Origin: UBA3210 sp963610315
GTDB taxonomy: Bacteria > Bacillota_I > Bacilli_A > RFN20 > CAG-449
Assembly: GCA_963610315.1 (NCBI GenBank)
Contig: CAVDMV010000014.1
Location: 1-44,204 of the forward strand
DNA: 44,204 bases
Reading direction: 5' to 3'
In this document: piece by piece, positions 23,325-32,341 of the stretch
How positions within the stretch are numbered: the first letter of the stretch is position 1
Layout: each line of letters starts with the position of its first letter
Program-made: the position numbers and the translations under genes
Notes under the pieces: generated by a model
Told to the model about the DNA's origin: nothing
Seen by the model: the letters and a program-made list of their open reading frames with translations, nothing else
Databases searched by the model: none

Positions 23325-25454
23325 ATGAAAGAAAGAATTATTGAACTATTAAAGAAACATTCATTACCACTCAAGGTTTTACTTGAGTTTTTTGGCGATA
23401 CTAATGAAACATTAGAAGCTTTAGGTCAATTAGAAGATGAAGGTAAAATTATTAAAGTAAGAAAGAATTATTATTTACCTGAACAATTAAATCTTGTTAG
23501 AGGTAAGATTATTTCGGTTAAAGATGGATTTTCATTCGCGTCAATTGGTGAAGAAGATGATGTCTATATCTCTAATTATAATCTTAATGGAGCAATCCTT
23601 GATGATGAAGTGTATCTTAAGAAAATTACCGCTTTTAGAAAAGCTGAATACGAAGTTTATTCTATTATCAAAAGAAATAAAAATATCTTAGTAGGTGAAC
23701 TTTTAGAATACAATAATTATTTCTATTTAGATGTTAAAGGTATCGCTTCAAAAGAAGCAGTGTTCTTAATTGATAAGTCTTCCATTCCTTTAGAAAAAGG
23801 TAAAATTGCTTCTTGCCGAATAATTCGTCAAAGTAGAGAAACTTATTTTTTAGAAGTTATTTCTCTTCTTGGAGGAGCTTCTGATAAAGGTGTTGATATC
23901 ACTAAAATTATTTATTCATATAATGCTACAATTGATTTTCCAAGTGAAGTAATTGAACAAGTTAAAAATATTTCTACTTCTGTTTTAGAAAGTGAACTTG
24001 AAGGTAGAGAAGATTTTAGAGACCACGTAATTGTTACAATAGACGGAGATGACGCGAAAGATTTTGATGACGCAGTCGAAGTAGAACGCTGCGCGGAAGG
24101 TTATATTGTTGGAGTTCATATCGCTGACGTCGCACATTACGTACAAAGAGGGACCCCTTTAGATAAAGAAGCTTTACAAAGAGGAACTTCTATTTATGTG
24201 GCTGATCGCGTTGTACCAATGTTACCTTTTGAATTATCAAATGGTATATGTTCACTTAATCCTAATGTTGATCGGCTAGTTACTTCTTGTATTTTTACTG
24301 TTGATTGCTATGGTAATATTTTAAATAGTCGTATTACCAAAGGCGTTATTAGATCACATGCTAGATTAACTTATAATTACGTAAATAAGTTATTAAATAA
24401 AGAAAAGATTGAGAAGAGATTCCCTCGTGAAATTGATGATCTCATCTATTTATTAAATGAAGTTTCTCGTAAGATAAGAAAGAATAGAACCGCTCGTGGT
24501 TCAATTGATTTAGAAACGACAGAAATTAAATTTGTCCTAGATTCTAAAGGTCAACCTATCGACGTAATTAAAAGAAAACAAGGAGATGGCGAAAAACTCA
24601 TTGAAGATTTAATGATCGCGGCTAATGAACAAGTCGCAGAAACTATTGAAGCAATGGGATTACCATTTATTTATCGAATTCATGAACAACCTAAAGCGAA
24701 AAAGATGGATGCATTTATGAAACTATCCGCGCATTTAGGTGAAAAAACTGATTTTGATCCTCTTGTAGTTAAACCGATTGAACTAGCTAATTTTATTAGA
24801 AATGTAAATGATGAAACAAAAAAGAAAATTCTTTCAATGATGCTTTTACGTTCTTTAGCTAAGGCTCGTTATGCTCCATATAACAAGCATCACTTTGGTT
24901 TAAGTTCAACTTCTTATACACATTTTACTTCACCAATTAGAAGATATCCTGATTTATTAGTCCATCGTTTAATCGATCGTTATTTAGTGGAAGGTAATAT
25001 CGATTTTGATTCTAGCTTTGAAGAAGAAATTGCTTTTATCGCAGAAAATTGTTCTATTTATGAACGTCGTGCGATATCAATTGAAAGAGATGTAGATGAT
25101 TTAGAATCGGCAAAATACATGTCTAAACATATCGATGAAGAATTTAAAGGCTATATTAATGGTATGACTAATAAAGGCTTCTTTGTTGAACTTGATAATG
25201 GTATTAATGGATTTGTTGATTTTATGGATTTAAGTGATACTTATACCTTTAATGAAACATATATGTGCGCGACTGGTGCCTTTACTAAAAAGAGTATTTC
25301 TTTAGGTGATATCGTTTCTATTGTAGTAAAAGCTGTTGATATTGATACTCATAGAATTACTTTTACTTTATTAAATGAAGCAAAAATAATTAAGAATATT
25401 AAAAGACCTAAATTTACTAATGTTAAAAGAAAGAAAATGAGAAAACGTAGATAA
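23325..25454 (+). CDS. rnr: Ribonuclease R
   Basis: A processive 3'-5' exoribonuclease that degrades structured RNA and takes part in tmRNA-linked decay; 709 aa. An N-terminal helix-turn-helix (residues 1-50) and cold-shock-like OB domains come first. The RNB catalytic domain begins near residue 235 with HVIVTIDGDDAKDFDDAVEV, whose Asp residues bind magnesium, and contains FELSNGICSLNPNVDRL and HFTSPIRRYPDLLVHRL. A C-terminal S1 domain (GYINGMTNKGFFVELDNGIN) and a basic tail follow. GAAGGA precedes the ATG. smpB directly downstream fits the functional link with trans-translation. Confidence 0.96.
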   Translation: MKERIIELLKKHSLPLKVLLEFFGDTNETLEALGQLEDEGKIIKVRKNYYLPEQLNLVRGKIISVKDGFSFASIGEEDDVYISNYNLNGAILDDEVYLKKITAFRKAEYEVYSIIKRNKNILVGELLEYNNYFYLDVKGIASKEAVFLIDKSSIPLEKGKIASCRIIRQSRETYFLEVISLLGGASDKGVDITKIIYSYNATIDFPSEVIEQVKNISTSVLESELEGREDFRDHVIVTIDGDDAKDFDDAVEVERCAEGYIVGVHIADVAHYVQRGTPLDKEALQRGTSIYVADRVVPMLPFELSNGICSLNPNVDRLVTSCIFTVDCYGNILNSRITKGVIRSHARLTYNYVNKLLNKEKIEKRFPREIDDLIYLLNEVSRKIRKNRTARGSIDLETTEIKFVLDSKGQPIDVIKRKQGDGEKLIEDLMIAANEQVAETIEAMGLPFIYRIHEQPKAKKMDAFMKLSAHLGEKTDFDPLVVKPIELANFIRNVNDETKKKILSMMLLRSLAKARYAPYNKHHFGLSSTSYTHFTSPIRRYPDLLVHRLIDRYLVEGNIDFDSSFEEEIAFIAENCSIYERRAISIERDVDDLESAKYMSKHIDEEFKGYINGMTNKGFFVELDNGINGFVDFMDLSDTYTFNETYMCATGAFTKKSISLGDIVSIVVKAVDIDTHRITFTLLNEAKIIKNIKRPKFTNVKRKKMRKRR

Positions 25455-25496
25455 CGTTTATATACGTTAAAAACGTGATAAAATAAGAAGAATTGT

Positions 25497-25949
25497 ATGG
25501 AAAATGAAAATATAAAAATTATCGCTCAAAACAAAAAAGCCCATTTTGAATATTTCTTATCCGACTTTACTGAAGCAGGTATTGAACTAAAAGGAACAGA
25601 AATAAAATCGATAAGATTTAATGGAGCGAGTTTAAATGAATCTTATGCGATTATTAAAAATGGTGAAGCTTATATATTAGGATTAAATATTGCTCCTTTC
25701 TTCAACGGCAATATTTTTAATCATGAACCTTTAAGAACGAGAAAACTCTTACTACATAAAAGAGAAATTTTTAAATTAGGTCAAAAGATTAAAGAAAAAG
25801 GTTATACTTTAGTATGTACTAAAATTTATTTTAAAAATGGTAAAGTAAAAGCGGAAATTGCTCTAGCCAAAGGTAAGAAACTTTACGATAAAAGAGAAAC
25901 TATTAAAAAACGTGATTTAGATCGAGAATCAAAGAAGATAGAAAGATAA
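25497..25949 (+). CDS. smpB: SsrA-binding protein SmpB
   Basis: It binds tmRNA and brings it to stalled ribosomes; 150 aa. NKKAHFEYFLSDFTEAGIEL, GTEIKSIRFNGASLNESYAI and LGQKIKEKGYTLVCTKIYFK form the OB-fold; the basic tail GKKLYDKRETIKKRDLDRES is the part that enters the decoding centre. The ribosome site is weak (AAGAAG), so its level may depend on rnr transcription. tmRNA itself is not in the window. Confidence 0.96.
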   Translation: MENENIKIIAQNKKAHFEYFLSDFTEAGIELKGTEIKSIRFNGASLNESYAIIKNGEAYILGLNIAPFFNGNIFNHEPLRTRKLLLHKREIFKLGQKIKEKGYTLVCTKIYFKNGKVKAEIALAKGKKLYDKRETIKKRDLDRESKKIER

Positions 25950-25953
25950 ATAT

Positions 25954-26559
25954 ATGGAAAGCTTAATTAAGAAATATTTATATATTGGTACTAGTTTTAC
26001 TAGTTTTAAGTTTGATGAACTTTCGCTTATCGCGGTTAAATATTATCTTAGTAAATTAAAAATTACGAAGTATTATTATTTTCGTAAAATTAATAATCTT
26101 TGTTATAAAAAGAAAAAATATCATCCTTTTGTAAATTATGAAAAAATTTACATTAAATATGTTATATCTTCTCTTAAAAATAGTTCTTTCCTTTTATCTA
26201 ATAAAGAAAAAGAAATAAAACTTTATACCAAAGTTAAAAATAATAATATTCATGTAGAAACTAAATTTGATATTTCTTATTTAAATTATCAGGATATTAG
26301 TGAAGAAACTTGTTTAATTTTATATTCTAAGAAAGATTTAAAAAGCGTATCTTATCTAACTTCTTTCTTAGATAAAATTAAGATTATTTATTTAGAAGAT
26401 ATCATTGATGATGAATTTTCTAATGAATTAATCTTTGATCGTATTAAATTAAGATTATTACAAGGTGAACATGATATATATTTTCTTCATTTAGAAGGAT
26501 ATGATAATTTTATTGCGAATTTTTTATTTGAAATAAATAAAATCGCTATACATGTTTAG
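25954..26559 (+). CDS. Hypothetical Lys/Tyr-rich protein
   Basis: I do not recognise this 201-aa protein. It is very rich in Lys, Ile and Tyr, has no signal peptide or membrane segment, and its first 90 residues are strongly basic (YYYFRKINNLCYKKKKYHPF). The C-terminal half alternates short hydrophobic strands and helices (ETCLILYSKKDLKSVSYLTS). It starts four bases after smpB with a poor ribosome site, so it is probably translated by coupling. A link to trans-translation is suggested only by position. Confidence 0.65.
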   Translation: MESLIKKYLYIGTSFTSFKFDELSLIAVKYYLSKLKITKYYYFRKINNLCYKKKKYHPFVNYEKIYIKYVISSLKNSSFLLSNKEKEIKLYTKVKNNNIHVETKFDISYLNYQDISEETCLILYSKKDLKSVSYLTSFLDKIKIIYLEDIIDDEFSNELIFDRIKLRLLQGEHDIYFLHLEGYDNFIANFLFEINKIAIHV

Positions 26560-26572
26560 GAGAAAAAAATAA

Positions 26573-26899
26573 ATGTCAAAAAGATATAAAAGAAATTACT
26601 TAATTATATTTTGCTTAATTAATCTCACTATTTTTGTTTCGTTAATTATTTATTCTGCATTAAGTGGTAATCACGATACTTATAAAATAGGTTTTTTAAT
26701 TACAAGTTTAATTCATGCAGTGATATTATTTTCACGTTTGTCCAGTATGAATAAATCTCTTTACAAAGAACAAATTGGCCCAGAAGCTTATAAAAAAACC
26801 GATGAATACATTGAAAAGAAGTGGAAAAATATCCTAAATATTATTTCATTAGTGATCTTCATTTCGATGATCTTTTTTATACAATTGTTTTTAAAGTAA
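26573..26899 (+). CDS. Small hypothetical membrane protein
   Basis: A 108-aa protein with three hydrophobic segments: NYLIIFCLINLTIFVSLIIY (residues about 9-28), GFLITSLIHAVILFSRL (40-56) and IISLVIFISMIFFIQLFL at the C-terminus, with a charged loop of about 30 residues (KSLYKEQIGPEAYKKTDEYI) between the last two. I do not recognise the family. GGAGAAA precedes the ATG. It closes the secG-rnr-smpB cluster and is followed by a clear terminator. Confidence 0.65.
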   Translation: MSKRYKRNYLIIFCLINLTIFVSLIIYSALSGNHDTYKIGFLITSLIHAVILFSRLSSMNKSLYKEQIGPEAYKKTDEYIEKKWKNILNIISLVIFISMIFFIQLFLK

Positions 26900-26903
26900 A
26901 CAA

Positions 26904-26930
26904 AACGAGTGGAGAAAATCCACTTTTTTT
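26904..26930 (+). terminator. Intrinsic terminator of the secG-rnr-smpB cluster
   Basis: AGTGGA and TCCACT form a 6-bp stem with a GAAAA loop, followed by a run of seven T. Confidence 0.88.
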
Positions 26931-26951
26931 AATTTATCTTTTGTATTTTTA

Positions 26952-26980
26952 TTGCATTAATTTTTTATATTAACTATCAT
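26952..26980 (+). promoter_or_regulatory. Promoter of the opp operon
   Basis: TTGCAT (26952-26957), 17 bases, then TATCAT (26975-26980). The start would be near 26987, leaving a leader of about 74 bases before oppA that contains a long palindrome. Confidence 0.7.
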
Positions 26981-27000
26981 TTATCTAGCATGTAAAAAAA

Positions 27001-27031
27001 TTTACTATATATAGTTAACTATATATGTAAA
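27001..27031 (+). promoter_or_regulatory. Palindrome in the oppA leader (operator or RNA hairpin)
   Basis: ATATATAG-TTAA-CTATATAT (27007-27026) is a perfect 20-bp palindrome. It is flanked by TTTAC and GTAAA, which extend the pairing by five bases with one unpaired T. It lies about 20 bases downstream of the predicted transcription start and 30 bases before the oppA start codon. It could be a repressor site or a stabilising 5' hairpin. It has no T-run and is not a terminator. Confidence 0.6.
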
Positions 27032-27060
27032 GAACGTGTTTAAAAAGGAGAAATATATTT

Positions 27061-29229
27061 ATGAAATTAAAACAATTAAGTTTACTTTCAGCAGTAGCTC
27101 TTTTATCAGTAGTAGGATGTGCAGGTACTCCATCATCTTCAGATACTACCTCATCTTCATCTTCAAGTGGAACTTCTTCTTCAAGTAGTTCTTCACAAAC
27201 TATCGATTTTAATGATGATGATACAATATTTGAAGCTGCTTTAGGTGAATACCAAAAGGCATTAGACGCAATTAATCCTATAACTGGTAATACAGAAGAA
27301 TATCATAACGATAGTAAGAGATATGTTCGTCTTGCTCAAGCTGAAGCTAAATTACTTGATTCAGCAGTTATGTTACCAACAACTACTGACGGCGGTTCAT
27401 GGGCGATTACAAGAATTGCACCTAACTCTATTCCAAGTGTTCAATGGGGAACTGATAATGACAAATTAAAGTCATTAGTTATTAGCGATGACTTCATTAC
27501 TCGTGAAGAAAGAGCAGAATTAAAAGAACTTTATGAACAAGAAAAAGCTAAAGGTGATGAAGGCAATTATGATCCAGCTGCTTACTTAAAAAAAGAAGGA
27601 CATAATCTTCAAACTGAATATCACACATTATTCTCAATGATTCCTGAAACTTTAGATATTCATAATAACTCAAGAGCGACAACAACTGAATATTTAGCTA
27701 ATATGGTTGAAGGCTTAGTTCAATATGATAACTTAGGTAATTTAAAACCATGTATCGCAACAAGTTGGGAAAAAGGTGTTGAAAATGGAAAAACAACATA
27801 TACATTCACTTTAAGACAAGATGCAAAATGGTTTAAATCAAGTGGTGAAGTTTATGCGGGTATTGTAGCACAAGACTTCGTCGATGGTTTCCACCACATG
27901 TTAGACTGCTCTGCTGGTTTAGGTGAATTAGTTTGTGGAGTTGTTGATGGAGCAGAAGAATATTTCAAAGGTGAAACTACTAAATTTGATGATGTCGGTA
28001 TTAAAGCAACAGATACATACACTTTAAAAATTACATTAACCGCGGATATTCCTTATTTCCTTTCAATGTTAACATATTCTACATTTATGCCAATGAATGC
28101 AACTTTCTTTACTGCTCAAGGTGGCGTATTTGGTAGAGCTAAATTTAAAACAAAATCAAAAACTGCAGCTTATAAATATGGTAAATCAGGTGCATCAAAT
28201 AACATTGATACAATCCTCTATAACAGCGCATATTTATGTACAAAGATTACTGATGGTAACCAAATTGTTTTCCAAAAGAATCCTAACTACTACGATGCAG
28301 GCAAAGTACTTGTTGATTATATCGATTATACTTATACTGATTCAAGTGATACAGATGCTTATTGGAATGCTTGTTTAGTTGGTACATATACTGGTTGTAC
28401 TTTATCTTCTGAATTAATGACAAAAGCTAAAGAAAACGGCTATTATGACAATTATGCATATCAAACATCTACTCAAGCAACAACATATTTCTTAGGCTAT
28501 AACTTAAATAGAAAGAATTATGGTGCAGATAGTGAAGCTTCATTAAAATCTACTAAACTTAATAATGAAACTGAACAAACTAAGACTAAGAAAGCTTTAA
28601 TAAATAAGAATTTTAGAAAAGCATTATCTTACGCATTCAGTAAGAAAACTTGGAATGGTATTACAACAACTGAAGACCTTGCAGAAACTTCATTAAGAAA
28701 TATGTTAGTTTCTCCAGACTTCGTTTCAACTACTGAAAAAGTCACAGTTGATGATAAAACTTGGGAAAGTGGAACTGTCTATGGCGATATGGTCCAATAT
28801 TACTTAGATCAAATTAGTGGTGATGGTATTCGCGTTCAAGATGGAGTTGATGGATGGTATTTACCAGCAAAAGCAACTAAATATTTTGCAAAAGCTAAAG
28901 AAGAATTAGGTGATGATTTCTTCAAAGATGGTCCAGTCCAAATTGATATTATTAATTACTCAAAATCTTCCACATTAAATTCACAAGCTCAATATTATAA
29001 GAAAGCTATTGAAGATGCATTTGGCAAAGAATATGTAACAGTAAACATTATGGATACTTCAAATTTAACTAATTATAACAATGCTTCATATTATGGTGAA
29101 TCAAGCGATGATATGAACTACGATTTATTCTGGGGCTCAGGTTGGGGCGCAGACTATGGTGATCCATTAACTTACTTAAATTCATTATCTCAAAATGGAT
29201 ATATGACTAAAGTTATTGGTTTATACTAA
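27061..29229 (+). CDS. oppA: Oligopeptide ABC transporter, substrate-binding lipoprotein
   Basis: A peptide-binding protein of the SBP family 5, 722 aa, which is longer than the usual 530-600. The signal peptide ends in the lipobox SVVGC, so Cys20 is the lipidated residue. A Ser/Thr linker (SSSDTTSSSSSSGTSSSSS) separates the anchor from the folded part. Family hallmarks are TTEYLANMVEGLVQYDNLGN, followed by TYTFTLRQDAKWFKSSGEVY and IVAQDFVDGFHHML. Residues about 500-600 include FRKALSYAFSKKTW and the C-terminal lobe. It is the first gene after the opp promoter, and a hairpin follows it. Confidence 0.93.
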   Translation: MKLKQLSLLSAVALLSVVGCAGTPSSSDTTSSSSSSGTSSSSSSSQTIDFNDDDTIFEAALGEYQKALDAINPITGNTEEYHNDSKRYVRLAQAEAKLLDSAVMLPTTTDGGSWAITRIAPNSIPSVQWGTDNDKLKSLVISDDFITREERAELKELYEQEKAKGDEGNYDPAAYLKKEGHNLQTEYHTLFSMIPETLDIHNNSRATTTEYLANMVEGLVQYDNLGNLKPCIATSWEKGVENGKTTYTFTLRQDAKWFKSSGEVYAGIVAQDFVDGFHHMLDCSAGLGELVCGVVDGAEEYFKGETTKFDDVGIKATDTYTLKITLTADIPYFLSMLTYSTFMPMNATFFTAQGGVFGRAKFKTKSKTAAYKYGKSGASNNIDTILYNSAYLCTKITDGNQIVFQKNPNYYDAGKVLVDYIDYTYTDSSDTDAYWNACLVGTYTGCTLSSELMTKAKENGYYDNYAYQTSTQATTYFLGYNLNRKNYGADSEASLKSTKLNNETEQTKTKKALINKNFRKALSYAFSKKTWNGITTTEDLAETSLRNMLVSPDFVSTTEKVTVDDKTWESGTVYGDMVQYYLDQISGDGIRVQDGVDGWYLPAKATKYFAKAKEELGDDFFKDGPVQIDIINYSKSSTLNSQAQYYKKAIEDAFGKEYVTVNIMDTSNLTNYNNASYYGESSDDMNYDLFWGSGWGADYGDPLTYLNSLSQNGYMTKVIGLY

Positions 29230-29246
29230 AAGTAAATTAAACATTT

Positions 29247-29285
29247 CGGGGCAACTATATTATTATGGTTGCCTCGTTATTTATT
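29247..29285 (+). terminator. Partial terminator or processing hairpin between oppA and oppB
   Basis: CGGGGCAAC (29247-29255) pairs with GTTGCCTCG (29268-29276) over 9 bp with one G-T pair and a 12-base loop, followed by TTATTTATTTA. Such hairpins after a binding-protein gene usually let part of the transcription through and keep the binding protein in excess over the permease. Confidence 0.65.
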
Positions 29286-29334
29286 TATATTAATCATCGA
29301 TAAGTAAATTACGATGAAATAGAAAGGAGAAAAA

Positions 29335-31347
29335 ATGGGTCGATATGTATTAAAACGAATCATTTATTCTATATTTTCATTAGTCTGCATTATGATTATT
29401 ATGGTCATCCTCTTATTTGTCGCAGCAAATAGAAGTAACGTATTAGGCGCGAATCGTGATAGACTTGCTCGTCTTGATGAAAATGAACGTCAAGAAGTAA
29501 CTGATACAATCTATGAAGAATATGGCTTTTTAACAAAAGTAAATTTCCAAGATTATATCTATAATACCTATTCTTCGTCTCTTGATGAATATGACTATGA
29601 AGAAGCAATAAAAATCCCAGAAAAGAAAGAAAATAATAACGATTACAAATATGTACTCGAATTTATTAATAAATACGAAAGTATGGGATATAAAATCACT
29701 CAATTAGATGCGATTTATAAAAGAGGAGAAAAACAAGCGTCTCAATATTTATATGCAACAAAAGACGTCAACGTTTTTGAAAGAGTTTGGGATTTCTTCT
29801 CTAACTTAATTTCAATTGAGACAGTTAATGATGTCGATAAAGAAACATTAGAAAATTATCAAATTGAAAGAGGCTATTACGTTGTTGAAAATAACATCTA
29901 TGGAGATGTTAGTGATAAAGCGAGCGAAACTTTTAAATATTGGAGCGCATTCGATTATCAAATGGAATCTTATGAACAAGGTATCTATAGCTTTGAAATT
30001 TCTGTTACTGATGAAAAATTAGAAATTGATGATTCATTTAATATCGCTTTCTACGAAGGTGGAAATGTAAAGAAATTATTTGATGAAGATATCGTCTTTA
30101 GTGGAGGAGCAGGTAATTATTACATTGATCTTTATGTCACTAAAGAAGATGGAATAATAACTTATGATTATGATTTAACTAGATCAGGAGACGTAATTAA
30201 TTCTAATTTATTTGTTAAAAAAGATAGTTATTTAGTACAAAATAAAGGCATTTCATTAATTTGGGATGAATATTCCAATATGCCTGCTTTAGTCGGTAAT
30301 GGTACAACACACAAATATTTAATTTATTTTGATGATCAATTCCCATTCATCCATCAAAATATCATTCATATCAATATTGGCTCTGACTTAAACAATTCTT
30401 CAGTTTATGACCAAATGTTTAAAAATAGACAAGCGGCTACTTCAACTGAAAGTTATATTAGAAGAGATTTAGTTTATCCTGCTTATTTAAATATGGATGA
30501 AAGTGAAAGACCATCTAGTGCGATTGCAAAACAAACTCCATATGATTTCCATACTTTAACATACGTTTATGGTTCTTCGACTTATAGTGATGAAGCTGGA
30601 AGTGACTTTGTTAACTTTGGAGGAAGATATTCTTATGCAACGTTCTATACTCCAGGTATGACTAGAGTTGGTTATTCATTTACAATTGGTATATTCGCTA
30701 CATTAATCGCATATGTTCTAGGTATTCCTCTCGGCATCTTAATGGCAAGAAAGAAAGATACTTGGGTTGATAAATTAGGTACTGCATATATTGTCTTCTT
30801 AATTGCAGTTCCTTCATTATCTTACTTATATATGTTTAGATCTTTAGGTGGAGATTTATTACATTTACCAACATCGTTAACTAGTGGAGGACCTGAAATC
30901 TTATTATATTTATTACCAATCTTCTCACTTGCGTTACCTTCTATTGCTGGTGAAATGAAATGGACAAGAAGATATATGATTGACCAAATGAATTCTGATT
31001 ATGCTAAATTTGCTAAATCACAAGGTTTATCTGATGGTCAAATATTTACTAAACACATCGCGAAGAATGCAATTATTCCAATTGTTCACGGTATTCCAGG
31101 GGCGATTATCGGCTGTATTTCTGGCTCATTAATCACAGAAAAGATTTATTCAATTCCAGGTACTGGTAAAATGCTTACTGAAGCAATTAATAAATCTGAT
31201 AATGGTATTATCTTAGGATTAACATTCTTATTCTCATTCTTATCAATTGTGGCATTAATTTTAGGTGATATTTTAATGGCAGTCGTTGATCCAAGAATTC
31301 AATTTAGTTCAGGTGGAGGCAAAAGAAAATGGAAGAAGAAGTCTTAG
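29335..31347 (+). CDS. oppB: Oligopeptide ABC transporter permease OppB with large extracytoplasmic insert
   Basis: A 670-aa permease; typical OppB has about 310-330. The first helix (residues about 8-30, IIYSIFSLVCIMIIMVILLF) and the C-terminal core (from about residue 437, TPGMTRVGYSFTIGIFATLI) are normal. The core holds five helices and the EAA loop GEMKWTRRYMIDQMNSDYAKF with AKSQGLSDGQIFTKHIAKNA, which contacts the ATPases. Between them lie about 400 residues that must be outside the cell, acidic and rich in Tyr and Asp, with beta-rich stretches (YSFEISVTDEKLEIDDSFNI). I do not recognise that domain. AAGGAG precedes the ATG. The end overlaps oppC by 19 bases. Confidence 0.92.
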   Translation: MGRYVLKRIIYSIFSLVCIMIIMVILLFVAANRSNVLGANRDRLARLDENERQEVTDTIYEEYGFLTKVNFQDYIYNTYSSSLDEYDYEEAIKIPEKKENNNDYKYVLEFINKYESMGYKITQLDAIYKRGEKQASQYLYATKDVNVFERVWDFFSNLISIETVNDVDKETLENYQIERGYYVVENNIYGDVSDKASETFKYWSAFDYQMESYEQGIYSFEISVTDEKLEIDDSFNIAFYEGGNVKKLFDEDIVFSGGAGNYYIDLYVTKEDGIITYDYDLTRSGDVINSNLFVKKDSYLVQNKGISLIWDEYSNMPALVGNGTTHKYLIYFDDQFPFIHQNIIHINIGSDLNNSSVYDQMFKNRQAATSTESYIRRDLVYPAYLNMDESERPSSAIAKQTPYDFHTLTYVYGSSTYSDEAGSDFVNFGGRYSYATFYTPGMTRVGYSFTIGIFATLIAYVLGIPLGILMARKKDTWVDKLGTAYIVFLIAVPSLSYLYMFRSLGGDLLHLPTSLTSGGPEILLYLLPIFSLALPSIAGEMKWTRRYMIDQMNSDYAKFAKSQGLSDGQIFTKHIAKNAIIPIVHGIPGAIIGCISGSLITEKIYSIPGTGKMLTEAINKSDNGIILGLTFLFSFLSIVALILGDILMAVVDPRIQFSSGGGKRKWKKKS

Positions 31348-32333
31348 AAGTAACTAATGATGGCTTAGATGACTTATTCGTCTTTGTCGATCACAATGAA
31401 TACGAATCAGAAAAAATCACCGCACCTAGATATTCTTATTGGAAATCTGTCTGGAGAGTTTTCTTCAGAAAGAAATCTAACTGGATCTTCTTAGGTTTAT
31501 TATTCATTCTCTTAGTATTCACATTTATTTATCCTATCTTCAGCGCATATGATCAATTCTATATATTGAATTTATATCCTGATAAGGTAAATTCTTTCCA
31601 AAATCTATCTCCAAGCGATACGATGGAAAAAGTTGTTCCTTTAACTAATTTCCACATTAGATGGATATTTGGTACAAACGAAGTTTCAGCATCTGTCTTT
31701 GATCAATTATGGTCAGGTACAAGAACTTCATTATTACTTGCCTTTATTTGTACTGCGATTAATATGTCTATTGGTATTATTCTCGGGGCAGTATGGGGAT
31801 TAAGTAAAACTTTCGATACTATTATGATGCAAATCTATAATATTATCGGTAATATTCCTACTATCTTATTTATTACTATTTTATCTTATATTATTGGTTC
31901 AGGCTTCTGGCAATTAGTCTTAGCTTTATGTATAACTGGATGGTTGGGAATTGCTTATTTTATTAGAACACAAGTTATTATTATTCGTGATCGAGAATAC
32001 AATTTAGCTTCTAGATGTTTAGGTACTAACATCTTCACTATTGTTATAAGAAACATTTTACCATTCATGGTTTCAATTATTGTTACAATTCTTGCAAGTG
32101 AATTACCTGGCTATATCTCAAGTGAAGTATTCTTATCATATTTAGGTATTGGTCTTTCAGGTGCGAATACTCCTTCTTTAGGTACAATGCTTGAACAAGC
32201 TACTGCTTCAGGAGTCTCATCTAAACCATGGCAATTCTGGCCACCAGTAATTGTCGCGGGTATTGTTTCAGTCGTCTTATATGTCGTTGGACAAAATATT
32301 GGTGATGCATCTGATCCAAGAACTCACATGTAG
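31329..32333 (+). CDS. oppC: Oligopeptide ABC transporter permease OppC
   Basis: The second transmembrane subunit, 334 aa, close to the normal length. A cytoplasmic N-terminus of about 45 residues is followed by the first helix (NWIFLGLLFILLVFTFIYPI). The permease domain is NEVSASVFDQLWSGTRTSLL onward, with the EAA loop IRDREYNLASRCLGTNIFTI and IRNILPFMVSIIVTI, and ends DASDPRTHM as is usual for OppC. GGTGGAGG within oppB precedes the ATG. Unlike OppB and OppD it carries no large insert. Confidence 0.94.
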   Translation: MEEEVLEVTNDGLDDLFVFVDHNEYESEKITAPRYSYWKSVWRVFFRKKSNWIFLGLLFILLVFTFIYPIFSAYDQFYILNLYPDKVNSFQNLSPSDTMEKVVPLTNFHIRWIFGTNEVSASVFDQLWSGTRTSLLLAFICTAINMSIGIILGAVWGLSKTFDTIMMQIYNIIGNIPTILFITILSYIIGSGFWQLVLALCITGWLGIAYFIRTQVIIIRDREYNLASRCLGTNIFTIVIRNILPFMVSIIVTILASELPGYISSEVFLSYLGIGLSGANTPSLGTMLEQATASGVSSKPWQFWPPVIVAGIVSVVLYVVGQNIGDASDPRTHM

Positions 32334-32341
32334 GAGGTTAT

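Noticed and set aside
31329..31347. Programmed frameshift joining oppB and oppC
   Set aside because: oppC has its own strong ribosome site inside oppB and the two are normally separate proteins. The 19-base overlap is ordinary coupling.
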